The translations under genes and the position numbers were made by a program. Below are positions 34,301-46,205 of a stretch of 64,000 nt of DNA, piece after piece (the first letter of the stretch is position 1; every line of letters begins with the position of its first letter). The notes under the pieces were generated by a model. It searched no databases and was not told the origin of the DNA. It saw nothing but the letters and a program-made list of their open reading frames with translations. The stretch lies in the NCBI GenBank assembly GCA_030549495.1, contig JAUIRK010001031.1:744001-808000 (forward strand), written 5' to 3'. The stretch is from Nectonema munidae. Taxonomy: Eukaryota > Nematomorpha > Nectonematoida > Nectonematidae.

Positions 34301-36608
34301 AACGTTACAATCTAGCTAAACGATCATTGATTGGTCAAAAGTGTTTCGACTAAAGCAGCTTTATTTTTTTCTCTTCTTTTTACTTTTTACATAGTTGAAT
34401 TCATTTATTTAAATTCTAGAAGAATAGAGCTACTTTTAAAGGATAAATTATTGTTTTAAGCGTTTAATAAATATTGATTTGGTAATTATTTTTAAAAGAA
34501 TAATTTTATAATTAAATTTTTTTTTGAATATTACATTTTCTTACATACGTTTTAATATCTTTAATTTTAATGATGAAAGCGCTCTTTTATGCTCATAAAA
34601 GTTTTTGAATCAACAAGATGATTACTTTAAATATTACCAAAAACAAAGTTTAGCAAATAGTGCTTATTTACTGCATTGATGTGACAGTCGACACCTTAAA
34701 AATGTAGATTCTTAAATACGCCTCTTTCGTGACCCCCCCCCCCCCCGTGCCCTTGGTGTAGAAGATGGATTCTGTGCTGTAAATAGAATGATATGTAACG
34801 GAAGAAACGAGAACAATGGCGTGACAAGACGACGGGAGACAATAAAATGAAATTTGCATCGTTGTTTTACCCCTACAAACATCAACACAGTGCAATGAAA
34901 TATTCCTATATACTTTAAGTTAACAAAAAATTTTATTTAAAAAATAGAAGGATACTTTTACGTGTTTAGGGTCACTGGAGGTCAATATATTCTTTTGACG
35001 CTTTATAAATGTTTTTAAGAATCAGATAGCAAACTAGGAACGTATTGACTACTTTCAAATTTAAGGGTCAGCTAAGATTAATATAACATTTTTCGTGTTT
35101 TCTTCAATTTTTTGTGATTTAGAATATTCCCACATTAAAAATACCAATCGAATCCTTTAGTTATTGGTAGTGGCCTGTTTTATTTAAAAAAAGGGTATAT
35201 TTTTAATAAAATTTAGCATTTATTATTTTTATGCCACTCATCAGTCATCTGGCTTTCTATTTCTCATTGGTTATCAAAATAGATGAATGGACACTCACAA
35301 TAAGTTAATATTGATTCTTAAAACACGCAAAATCTTCATGCGTGTTTACCATTTGTATCATCAATAGATGCATCCATCAATAAATCTTTGCTAGGGCATT
35401 GCTGATATTCAAGTTATAATTGGCGAATCACCACTTCAATATGAAAAGGATTAATAATTGCTTGGGTACATCTAGCTTTTAACAGAGTTGTTATTATCTG
35501 GAAGTGACATACAATGATGCAAGTGTTGAGATTTTTCGCCCAAATTAAGTTGAATCATGGTGTATGATACGTCAAAATGTTCTAAATTTTATACTGAATT
35601 GGAATATGGCCTCTATTTTTGGATAAATATTCCTTCAAAAATTGGGTAAATCTAGATATTTCTTCACTAATAATTTTAACATTAAATAAGATTAAACTTT
35701 GTTTAAAAAATTTTTAATTCAAACGACAAAATTTTTCATGAAGATATTAAATTCTGTTAGCTTTTGTGCCAAGCTAACTATTTCTCATACTAGTTTTCAA
35801 AATTGTTCAACACTCCATAGATTTTAGTATTTATGAAAAATATCTAGATATTACACTTCGCAGGCACTTGTAATTCTCGTTTGACTATAGATTGAGATTC
35901 TTAAAAGATTTTATCTTCAGAATATTTTTTTGAGTTAAAAAATGTTAACTAATTTGTTATATTGAGTTTTGAAAAACTCATCTGTCATATCTTTTGATAT
36001 CTTGCAAAACCTCAAGAGTTTGGATATGGAAGAGAATCACTCATAAATTTTAGTCCCTAGCCCCTGAAAGCTGAAAAGGAGAAAGACACCCGATAACCGC
36101 TGATATTTTTATTGACTATAATCTATTACCAACTACCACCATGGACCGAGATTTTCCTCTGTATTTAATTTAATATTTTCTCAAAATAAAATCAACTCCG
36201 TGCATGATTTGATATAAAAACAATGGGGTGACGACGATGTAAAATCATTGTGTTTTTGAATATTCATTCAATTTCAGTTTACTACAATATATAGCTAGAT
36301 TTTCCAGTGTATTTAATTTGATACTTTTTTTTAAATAAAGTTTCCTGCGTGTTTGATTTGATATAATTAAAACGGAAAGACGACATCGGTGTAAAAACAA
36401 TTGTGTTTTGCGAAAAAGGATGGAAATAATCCAATTTTACAGATCCCTATGTTATAGGGGTATTATAAGGAAGTACCAGATATTATACTGTATAAGGAAG
36501 TACCAGGTATTATAACTAGTGCAACATTATCCTCTAATAATGATAATATGCAAATAACATACAATCATTATAACACCTTCAAGCCTTAATGTATACGCAC
36601 TATCCACT
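34301..36608. other. A+T-rich intergenic DNA, nothing recognised
   Basis: Contains a poly-C run near 34733-34746 and a locally G+C-richer patch (34740-34880) with a 75-codon minus-strand open stretch of unknown nature. TATTATACTGTATAAGGAAG-type short duplications lie near 36467-36510. Confidence 0.4.
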
Positions 36609-36613
36609 AATGC

Positions 36614-37075
36614 AGGGGTGTCCAACACGCGGCCTGCATGTGGCTGGCGAGAGTATTTTCTACGGCCCGCGAAGAAAAATGGGATTTTTTCTTAAATTAT
36701 ATAAATATCAATTTTTATCAACAATTACACTATAAAAATTTTAAAGTTTGATCAATATATTATTATTATTATTATTATCAAAAATCGTTTTTGAATCTAA
36801 TAATTTTTTTGACGAATTACTATCTCATTTTGAATATTAAAAATCAATCATATATTGACATTGGTTTCATTTTTTTACCCTTTGATTTTTCTTGCGCTAT
36901 ATTCACTTCATTTTTTAGATATTCTTTGTGATTTTTTGAAAATTGAGTTCAAAACACTAAAATCAAATCAAAAATGGGATGTTTATGAGGCTCAAATAGA
37001 CCAAATTATTCTTGAATTTTTGTCTGATTTTTTTTAGAAATCAAATGCGGCCCTATCATGTCGAAAATTTTTTGA
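36614..37075. mobile_element. hAT-like element, 3' end eroded
   Basis: CAGGGGTGTCCAACACGCGG then CCTGCATGTGGCTGGCG and CGGCCCGCGAAG form a typical hAT left end. AAATGCGGCCCTATCATG and ATGGCCCACTAGTTG near 37045-37075 look like the matching subterminal block on the other side, but the final CCCTG is gone. The interior is A+T-rich and non-coding. Confidence 0.5.
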
Positions 37076-39378
37076 AAATGGCCCACTAGTTGTATACCTA
37101 CATAATACATATATATACATATATATATGTGTGTAAATAAGACAAACCAGAGGTATCACTTCTTTGGATCTTCACCGTCATCAACAAAAAGTCTATCAAT
37201 GAGACAAAAAAAAGTCAAGTGAAGATTGAAGATCTCTGCCAATTCACCGTTATCATTCAAAAAGGCTATCAATGAGCCATAGAAAAGGCTAGAAATACCT
37301 CCAAAAAGAAGATCGAAAACCTCTACTACCTTTCGTTCATCATAATAAAAGTGTATCATCAAGTTGCGGGTTTAACGTAACAACTATAGTTTCCAATATA
37401 ATTACTCTATTTTGTACATATCTAAGTTTTAGAGAAGTCAACTTTATTACGTAAATTTGACTGCAAATAACTCATCTCAAATATAGATTTCTAATCCAAT
37501 TATATTGCATACAAATAAAAACCCAATTTTCGAATAATTTGTTGTGCTCTTTGCCAAATAAGTTTTATCATAGCGTTATATACGTGAATTCAGTTTCACT
37601 GTTTCTATTAAGGGAAATTTAGTTTCAATAAATTTTTTGGCAAATTTATTGTTTTATTATTTCTGAATAATATGATTTATTAATTTCATGATATATATGC
37701 AGTAATTTGCATTCAGTGGAAATGAGTAGAAAAATATTTATCTTTCTCTTGTCTTAAGATGTTTAATTTAACTAACTAAATAACTATAACTAGTTTAAAA
37801 AAAATTTTTCATCTTTTTCATAATAAAAAATTTTTAGTGATCATTTATCTTTATCATAATAAAAATGTTAGGTAGGTATAACCTAATAAAAACATTTTTA
37901 TAAGCATTTAAAATAAAAAATTAAATTAAAACAAATTTGAAAAATATTTTAATTAAAGAAATTTTCCTGTTTATAAATTTACCTTTCAATTCAATTAACA
38001 TTTTTTAAATTAATAAAATCACAAATTGAAATTTTTTTGAAAATTTTTATACCGTATATACTCCCGTATCATGTGACATTTAAAGGCATAATTTAACATC
38101 TACTTTTGTACGAAAACGAGAAACAAATTTTGATGTTTAGAATTTTTAAAAGTCTTATTTTTATTTTTGAACATAAGAACGCGTAGAAAATTTATGAAGG
38201 ACGAAGTTCACCATTGTAGTTTTCATGCCCAATATCAATAATAATTCTTTGCAATTTTCTTTATCTTACCTCCCACTATATACAAATTCGAATGATACAC
38301 CAACGTGTGGTAAAGCCCTGTATGGGATAAAAATTTGTGTGGTGCACAATATCATAGACGCCATTATAAATAAAATGAAAACAATGAAATAAAATTAAGA
38401 AGTAAGATCGTACTTATTAGAGTTTAGGAAAGAGGTATAGAGTTTGAGTATATCTGGTATTTAGGAAGAACACTTGATTAATAGGATTTAGTAGAATCAA
38501 AAATTTGGAAGTTTTAAGAACGCTTTGGTATACAAAATTATTTTTTTCGCATGTGTGCCTTTCAGAAAAACAGATGAAGTAGTTAGAGTAATCATAGTGA
38601 AAGAAATACATAATGAAATAAAGTTTTTTTTAAGGCAAGTATAATTCACATAATGCATGCATATTGATCTCACAATTAACTGAACTCTTAGCAATACGTA
38701 GACTTCGTAATTACACTAAGCCACGATGTACTGAAGCAGAGTTTTCAATACAACTGGCAGAATAGGGAATAAAAAATACAGCAATTAGGAGAATTGCAAC
38801 ATTATGTGAGCTCGAGTAAAGAGCATACTCCTTAGAAGTTCTCAGCGAATCCATAAAAATATAGTTTGTGGTGTAAGTGTTGTGGTCGGTGTTGGCAAGA
38901 GGAGCAGTAGTGCAAAACAAAAAGTGAATTCATTAGTATTACTAATGATAAGAAAGTGTAGGAGGAATGACGTAGCTGCAAGATGAATGTTCTTTTTAAC
39001 GAGTAGGAGGAATTCATTAGGCTTGGAAAAATATTAAATTGAATTCTTAGCAATTTTCTTGGTGAAAGCATGAAGGATGTAGTTGGGAAAATTGATTACT
39101 CTTAGATAAGTTAATATTAATAATGAAATTAACCAAATACAATATGGTCTAGGTCAATGTGTCAGTAAACAAATCAGGACAAAAAATGTCTCAAAAATAT
39201 TTTGTGTTTCTTTGTAACTGTATATATTTTCTTATTTATATAAAGTTTACTTATATTCAAAAACTCCTTTTATTGATTGTATACTTCTGTTTTTACTCCC
39301 AAACCTTTGTTTTTATTAAAAATAGCCATTTTTGGACTGTATTTCTATTCTACTGATTTTGCGCCAATTTTTTTACAA
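37076..39378. other. A+T-rich intergenic DNA, no gene recognised
   Basis: TA-type microsatellite near 37100-37130, a CTAA/TTAG patch with an A/T-only block at 37760-38050, and a somewhat G+C-richer zone at 38400-39070. Overlapping minus-strand open stretches of 64-79 codons in that zone share no motif I know. Confidence 0.4.
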
Positions 39379-39381
39379 TTA

Positions 39382-39633
39382 AAATTTTTGGATCTTTTCG
39401 TTTAGACGACCTCATCAAGTAATCACCATTTCGTCTGCCTTTTATAGTTATTTATCACCATAAAGTAATTAATTTTTTATTTTTTTTAATTTCCGTTTCA
39501 TTTTATAAACAACAAAATGTGGGTAAACGCAGAAAATTCTCCTTAGAATTTGGCAACCAGGACATAAACTATAAAAGGCAGGCGAAATGGGGATTACTTG
39601 ATGTGGCCGTCTAAACAAAAAGACCCAAATTTT
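39382..39633. mobile_element. foldback MITE with arms of about 70 bp, TA-flanked
   Basis: The left arm TTTTTGGATCTTTTCGTTTA, GACGACCTCATCAAGTAATC, CATTTCGTCTGCCTTTTATA pairs with the right arm TATAAAAGGCAGGCGAAATG, GATTACTTGATGTGGCCGTC, TAAACAAAAAGACCC. TA dinucleotides at both edges fit a Tc1/mariner-type MITE. Non-coding. Confidence 0.75.
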
Positions 39634-39639
39634 TAAATT

Positions 39640-40612
39640 TAATTTTAAATATAAATACTATATTTATATTTATATTTTTTATATTAATTTTAATATAAAG
39701 CCACGTACTTTATAATCTAATTTTGCTTCATATTATAGTAATTCAATATAAATTTTCGTTTTTTTGCAGATATAAATTTTTTTTATTAATTAAGAGAACT
39801 TGCCGTTGTAGATATCGTTATGAGATATCTAAAATAGAGAGTTATGTCCTAACTCTATCCCTAAACCCAATCCTTTTTAGCGATCTCTATTTGGACTTTT
39901 TTTCAATAAAAAAGAAGCTAAAAATAATTATATAGAAAAATGTAAAAGAGTAAAAGATGTTTATGGCGCTTACTTTGGAATGCCAGGTGGCATTCAGGAC
40001 AAATACTTGTTTGTGATTACTGACGCCGAACACTTGAAGTATGGTTAACTGAAGCAAAATCTTTTGCAGGGGAAAAAGATCTATGCATTTTGCTATTCCT
40101 CGAGTTTTCAGTGAACCATCAAGCCACATCAACAATTGTTATTTTGATATGGTAGAGCAAACAAAAAGAAGAAAAGGTTAAAAAGCTCTAACTATTGTAT
40201 CCTCCCATTTCAGGCTTTCAGTATATCGATCATTATATAAGTAATTACAATTTTTTGTAATGTATGCATCGTTAAAAAACTTAAATAAAATTTTTAAATG
40301 TATTCCTTGGTTATATCAGGTAGTTAATGTCAAAAATATATGCGATGGTTCAGAAAAAAATCATAGTAAAAATGTAGTCAGTCTTAAATAAGATATTATC
40401 ACGAAAAGTATAACTTCAAAGAAATTTACATTTGGAAAAATTGTATCAAATTATATCCTCCAACCTAATCACACTAAATTAGAAGATTTTTTGATACCTG
40501 TATTTGAAAATTGAAGCTCTCGGCCTTATTTTGATAACAGCCTTATACCAAATAGTTACACACACACAGACCGACATTTTTCTGTATTATTTTTAGTAAT
40601 TTAGTTTAACGT
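39640..40612. other. intergenic DNA, no gene recognised
   Basis: An open 82-codon minus-strand stretch at 39887-40135 has no recognisable domain. A short plus-strand segment near 39970-40010 (GAYFGMPGGIQDKYLFVITD) looks protein-like but is isolated. Confidence 0.35.
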
Positions 40613-40615
40613 CAT

Positions 40616-40873
40616 CACTGGCGGATCCAGAGGGGGTAAAACCCCTATGAAGAATGGCTTCAGAAATTCTAGTTACTGATTTTGCTCTTTCCTAAAGCAT
40701 CAAGACTTGTTGGTAGTGGATTACGTTATAAATGATTTATTTTATCATTATAAAAGTTATAATGATCTTAAGATATACCATAATAAAAAAGTTCCCAAGA
40801 CGATGAAAAATAAAACTAGTATTTTTTAAAGTGCACCCCCCCCCTATGGTGAATTCATCTCGATCCGACACTG
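40616..40873. mobile_element. hAT-like MITE, 258 bp, CAGTGGCGGATCC family, diverged
   Basis: Starts CACTGGCGGATCCAGAGGGG and ends CGATCCGACACTG. It shares CCCCTATGAAGAATGGCTTC with the 12536 and 41317 copies, while its middle is different. No clean 8-bp flank match. Confidence 0.65.
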
Positions 40874-41316
40874 GTCAGAACCAATGAAAATATCTTGTAA
40901 TATATGCAATAGAAATATCTTAATTAAAATTGTTAATGTTTTCGTTGGTTATATATCAGTTAAACCTTATTTTAGTGGAACAAGTAGATAAGATGCTTTA
41001 AAAATGAAAACTAATTCAATGTATTGAGTTTTCTAAAACTCATCTGTCACACGTTGTCTATCTTCCAAAGCCTAAAAAGAATGAAGAATGCAGCAATGCC
41101 TCATAATATTATTCATTATAGCCAAGTACATTCCATCATTCCTAGATTTTCCGTGTGTATTTAATTTGCTACTTAAGTTTGCTCCGTGCTTGATTTGAAA
41201 TAATAAAAATGGGGAGACATTATTGTGTTTTTGAATAATCACTGACTACCGCATATACTTTGATTGAAAAAGAGTTAGAGAAGCAATTTTTAATGATCTC
41301 TATGTTATAGTGGCAC

Positions 41317-41590
41317 CAGTGGCGGGCCTCATGGGCTTAGCCCCCTCCCCTATGAAAAATGGCTTCGAAAATTACCCTTACTTATGTATACCCTTATATG
41401 TATAAAAAATAAATTTTTGCAATTTATTTATGGCAAAATAATGTTAAAAATATGAAAACATAGGTAATTAGTGATTCTAAAAGACATAATACAGATGTTG
41501 TATTCTCTGAAGACTTTAAACAAAATTGCAAAAAATTTAAATAGATTTCGCCCCCACCCCCCCTATAAGAAATTTCTAGATCCGCCATTG
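41317..41590. mobile_element. hAT-like MITE, 274 bp, CAGTGGCGGATCC family, perfect 8-bp duplication
   Basis: Starts CAGTGGCGGGCCTCATGGGC and ends TAGATCCGCCATTG. AGTGGCAC flanks it on both sides (41309-41316 and 41591-41598) without a mismatch. The interior from GCAATTTATT to AAAGACATAATACAG is nearly the same as in 12536-12798. Confidence 0.92.
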
Positions 41591-41741
41591 AGTGGCACTA
41601 TAACAAAGTGTTAGAGTGTTAAAAAAGAATCATAGTATATTTTCTAAGCTAACCCTATTATGAATACGAGAATTTTTTGGCTTATGATTAGATAATGTCA
41701 TTTTTATAATATATTTGCAAAAGGAATAAGAGATTTTTTAG

Positions 41742-43698
41742 CACTAGAACGGCCGTGAAAAATGATTACCATTTAACGCCTGTTAGGGTCAAATTGACCT
41801 TTTAAAAAAATTATGTATCATGTATATAATATGTATAATTTTGTATCATTTATGTATCTAAGATGTGTAAAAACTTTAAATAATAAAAATAAATGTTTAT
41901 TTTTTTTTATAGCAGTATAAATTTGGAAAAAAAACTTTATTGATCAAACATCAATTAAAATGAAATTAATTTATACACATTTTGAACAAATAAACTTTTT
42001 TATCTCTATGCACTTCCCACATACTATATTTTTACACTTATCACACTGTATATTTGACTTGTTTTCTTTACAATTGGATTTTATTTGACAATTTTTTTAC
42101 TTGTACTTGAATGTAGTTTTTCAGCGGTATCTTTGCCATTTTAAGATGAAATATGAGCTTCAACTAACTCTTCTGCCAACTTCTGTATGAAATCTCTTCT
42201 TGGAACTTTGGATTTGCACGGTTCATTATAAAGAATTGTTGCGTTTATTGCTGCCAGATCAAGTAAATTATAAAAGGTGTGTACTGGCCATCTTCTTGAA
42301 GCTGCTTTTACACTATATTTTTTTGCCATTTGGTCTAATACGTCCACACCGTATTTTGTTTGTAACTTATCAACAGTTGTTATCTTCTTTTTTTTTTAAC
42401 TCTTTTGCCAATTTCAAAGAAGTGAAAAAGTTATCATACGTGACATTTCTACCGCTGTTCAGATAAGGATTCAAAAGATTAATTACCACATTTTCGGATA
42501 TATACGTGTTTGACGATTTTTTTCTCGGCCCAAATATGGAAAACCGTTCAACAAGAAGCCACATTTTTTGTCCATACTTATCAGGTTTAGAGCGTATAAA
42601 CTGAGTAAAAGGGCATCTTGTTTTACTTGGAAATAGCTGTTCGTCGATGCAAAGAAACTCATAAGGAACAAAATTTGTTTGGCAATTTGAAACAAAACTA
42701 TACCATATTTCAGAAATTGCTGCTAATTTATCCGTTTCTAAGCGGAGAGACCGATTGCTTTTTATATCAAAACGTAAAAATCTTTGTATTTCACAAAAAC
42801 GAGAACGACTCATTGTTTCTTTGCAAAAGTTCAAGCCCCTTTTAGACCAAAGTAAGTGAACATTTAATCCACGCGAACCAGTTACTCCTCGTACATATAA
42901 AATAGCTATGAAAGCTTCTAATTCTGGAATTGATATATTCCAAGAAGGATCAGCCAGGATATCTTGCGCTTGTAATTCAGTACACTTTTTTTATCTTGTT
43001 CAGCATGAAATGATCAATAAAAAGTCTCCAAGATGAAATGAAGGATTTCTTCTCAATACTTCTTTTGCATGACTCGTTGGACCTGGTGTATCTTTGATAA
43101 TATTGCATATTGATGCTCTGCCTGCAGAAGAGAAAGGATTTTCTATCAGTTTCCAGATACATCCATCAGGAGCTTCATATTGTTTATCAAGAGCAAAACC
43201 TTTTTTACTTTTTATATAAAAAGTAGAATCTTCATTGTTTTCTGTAGAACTTCAAGAACACGATGAAGATAAACTTTTTTGAAGTTGAAAGGAAGAATCG
43301 GAGTCAGAAATCCCACCACCACTTGTCTCATCTGAAGGCATGTTTGTATAGTATGTAAAATTGCTGCATGTGTATTATCAATCAAAGATAAAAAATTACA
43401 GTAATTAATAATGTCACAATATTGTACTCACACTTTTTGCTCACAGCAAACCTATCAATTAAAAAAAATAATATGTAAATAAAAAAAGATCAATTTGACC
43501 GCATGGGCGTTCTAGTAATATTCACTAAAAATTATTATAAAAACAAATTTTTTTTCATACTATAATGGCATAGAATTATTTATTTTTATAAAATAAACAA
43601 AGTCAAAAATTATCAAATCATCAGTTTGATCAAATTGAAAAAAATTCAATTATGAAAAAAATTGATGGGTCAAAATGACCCTGCTGGGCGTTCTAGTG
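41742..43698 (-). mobile_element. piggyBac-family DNA transposon, 1.96 kb, TTAG-flanked
   Basis: CACTAGAACG at 41742 and its inverse CGTTCTAGTG ending at 43698 are the terminal inverted repeats. Both ends carry a subterminal GGTCAA/TTGACC palindrome (near 41789 and 43670). TTAG stands on both outer sides (41738-41741 and 43699-43702), a one-base variant of the TTAA site. A second, internal right-end-like copy (GGTCAAATTGATC-type word and GGGCGTTCTAGTA) lies near 43486-43515. The transposase gene runs on the minus strand between the ends. Confidence 0.88.
41990..43339 (-). pseudogene. piggyBac transposase, broken
   Basis: The likely start is the ATG at 43339 (MPSDETSGGGISDSDSS, an acidic N-terminus). 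An in-frame TGA occurs about 30 codons later, near 43252. The catalytic core reads CIDEQLFPSKTRCPFTQF then IRSKPDKYG (first Asp), VTYDNFFTSLKLAKEL (second Asp) and GVDVLDQMAKKYS then RRWPVHTFYNLLDLAAINA (third Asp). All three catalytic aspartates are still encoded. Between the second and third blocks roughly 90 residues are missing near 42345-42380, along with a frame change. A C-terminal cysteine-rich domain follows, with C-x6-C-x2-C-x5-C-x2-C spacing (CKENKSNIQCDKCKNIVCGK). It encodes cut-and-paste transposase in the family, but this copy cannot make an intact enzyme. Confidence 0.88.
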
Positions 43699-43999
43699 TT
43701 AGGCGTATAGTTAGGGTTAGATAATGTCATTTTCAAAAAAAATAACGTTTTGTAGCGTGATTGATTGGACTGTGACTAAAACAACAATTTTTAGAGCATG
43801 TTTTGTAACTAATAAATCTTGTTTTACCCAATTTTTATTTTGCGAAATTTTTAATTTTTGAAAATGCCAGCTCAATTGGTTTAGCTTGTAACTGTATGGA
43901 GCTAAAAACTTCAAAATATGTCAATTTTTCCACATTGCAGAATTTTTAGATAGTATTAGATGAGCATCACTCACGGTATGTAACACTGCTCATTCAGAA

Positions 44000-45002
44000 C
44001 AGGAGCGCACATCCTCAAAATTATTGGGGGGCGAAATTTTTTTCTTGCAATTTTCAAAATTAGTGGTCTGGAAATACCACGGGAGACCAAATATTCAAGC
44101 AATCCTTTAAAATACGGTGTATTCAGCGCATACCTAAAGTCCTAAATTTATAAGACTACTTTATATTTTTTTTACAAAATTGGTGAATTTAAATACTATA
44201 CTTCCAGCGAAAATATTTTAATTAAATTTGCATATCGAATATAGTGCGCAGAAAAAATGACCCTAATTAAAAAGTAGGAAAAAATTCCCCCAATTAAAAA
44301 GTAGGAAAAAATGCCCCCAATTAAAAAGTAGGAAAAATGCCCCCAATTAAAAAGTAGGAAAAAATGCCCCCAATTTAAAATTTAAAAAAAATGCCCCAAC
44401 ACAAAAAAATTCAAAAAATTATTAATTAAAATTTTTAAAAAAGATATGTCAAATAAAGATTTTTTGTAAAAAAAAAGTTCCTATCGAACATATTTTACAG
44501 ACGATGCGTGAGAGCTATATAATAATAATCCATTGCTTCAATATGCACACAATAAGTAAGCAATATTTATCACAGTGTCTCCTCTATATTATTTTTAAGC
44601 AAACACATGTTGATGATCCACTAGATTTTCTCATCTTCTGTCACAGTGATTCTATTTCTCTTTCTCTCTCCTCTGTTTTTCTCTTCCGCTTTCTCTGCTA
44701 AAACTCAATCATTCACTCAAGAGCTCTCTTATTTCATTCAAGCCCTCTTCTCTTGTTAAGCTCTCCTATCTCATTCAGCTTTCTTCTCTCCAGTGACGTA
44801 GCTAGGCTGGGCATGAGGGGCCGTGCCCACACTCCTATGTACCGCATGGTGCCCCATGCATCTTATGCGATATCAGTTTTTGAAAATTTCTCCAATGAAA
44901 GGGTCAAGAAAGTATAAATAATGTTGCGCAAGTTGTTTGTTTTTAAATTGTGCCCCTTCTATCAACTTTTTTTTCGCCCCCCCCCCCGAATGTGCGCCCC
45001 TG
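44000..45002. mobile_element. hAT-like non-autonomous element, 1.0 kb
   Basis: The left end CAGGAGCGCACATCCTC and the reverse-complemented right end CAGGGGCGCACATTCGG are inverted repeats, each followed by a G run, CGAAA and T-rich DNA. ATTCAGAA (43992-43999) and CTTCAGAA (45003-45010) match at 7 of 8. It holds a 27-bp minisatellite and, near 44791, a second hAT-like terminus (CAGTGACGTAGCTAGGCTGG) that may be a later insertion. No transposase. Confidence 0.75.
44256..44400. repeat. minisatellite, five units of about 27 bp
   Basis: AATTAAAAAGTAGGAAAAAA then TGCCCCC repeats with unit starts at 44265, 44292, 44319, 44345 and 44372. The last unit is diverged. It lies inside the 44000-45002 element. 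Confidence 0.95.
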
Positions 45003-45344
45003 CTTCAGAATTTTTATGAAAAAATTGAAAATCAAAAAAGACAATTTACAATTTAAAAAAGACATTTTAGAACTTAAAATGAAAGAGGTTGAAAAAATTG
45101 GTTAATTTTTTATAAGAAAATTTTGATATTAATAAATCGGGAGACATCTGATAGGTAACATTATTTTTTTATAATGTCGCTTCAATTAAATTTGTAAAAA
45201 TGATCTCTTGTATTACATCTTAGTGTTGGGGTAGACAACATGTAATCTCACTAAGTTTGATGCAAAATAAATCACGTCAAAAAATTGTCCCAATATATAA
45301 AATTACGTTTTTTTTGGATAAGTTAGCAACAAATAGATTCTTAA

Positions 45345-45474
45345 CCCTTCCGTGACCAGTGTATTATATATGATACATACACAATTTTAACTTCATCTGC
45401 TTTTTCAAATAGTTTGGTATATGATTCTTCTGCTTTTTAATAAATATCGTCTGATTTTTTTGGTCACGAAAGGG
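45345..45474. mobile_element. piggyBac-like MITE, 130 bp, TTAA-flanked
   Basis: TTAA at 45341-45344 and 45475-45478. The ends CCCTTCCGTGACC and GGTCACGAAAGGG are near-perfect inverted repeats. ATATCGTCTGATTT near the right end is shared with the 19879-20138 copy. Same length as the 28074-28203 copy. Confidence 0.85.
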
Positions 45475-45478
45475 TTAA

Positions 45479-46200
45479 CTATCTTTTAAGTCTTCTATTA
45501 AAGTGTAAGCGTGTTGACTTACTTCATTTTATCAAAATATGGCAAGCAATGTTATGGAAATGAATTAAAAAAATTTAGACGTTATCCTTTTGAATTGGAT
45601 AAACGTTATGAATAAAAGAATTGATGCTTGAAATTTCACTTCTTTTCAAAATTAGATTTACTTAATTTAATATAAAATAATGAAAGTTATCTTTTTCAAT
45701 TGAATAAAAAAATTTATTTTCAATTTGTCTATAATAAAACTTTTTCGAGATATTTTAGACTTAAATAGTAATGTAATAATGCTTTGATACCCTTTTTATT
45801 CCAATTTTCCATACCTATACAGTACTCCTATATTTTTCAAATTTTGGGCGTTTTGAAGTGTTTTTGAAATTTTGAGGGTCGGCAAAATTAGCATCCGCCC
45901 GCGCGCCATTAAAGATAGGTATGCCACTAAAACTTTTTATGGTTGTGAGAAATTTCAAGGCGCCAAAGATTACTTTAGCAGAAAGACACAAAACTTCAAC
46001 AATCAAATGTTCGCCTTGACTTTCTTCAATATAAATAAACTCTTTTTTTAAACAGACAATTAAAAACTTTTGAATTAATTGTAACCAAAATGAACCTTTC
46101 AGAATAAATAAATTTTTCGTGTACGATATTGAAGTTTGTACTCGAAAGTTTATAAAAATAAAATGGACGATAGATAAATATTTTTATATTTATTTTATTT
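45479..46200. other. intergenic DNA, nothing recognised
   Basis: A small 63-codon minus-strand open stretch (45815-46006) has no known domain. GGGTCGGCAAAATTAGCATC near 45876 is G+C-richer but unassigned. Confidence 0.35.
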
Positions 46201-46205
46201 TCAAA

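Noticed and set aside
42200-42845. Plus-strand ORFs across the piggyBac core
   Set aside because: They are antisense shadows of the transposase, whose minus-strand frame holds the DEQL, DNFF and LDQM blocks.
42977-43162. 61-codon minus-strand ORF as a separate gene
   Set aside because: It is an alternative frame of the N-terminal part of the piggyBac transposase.
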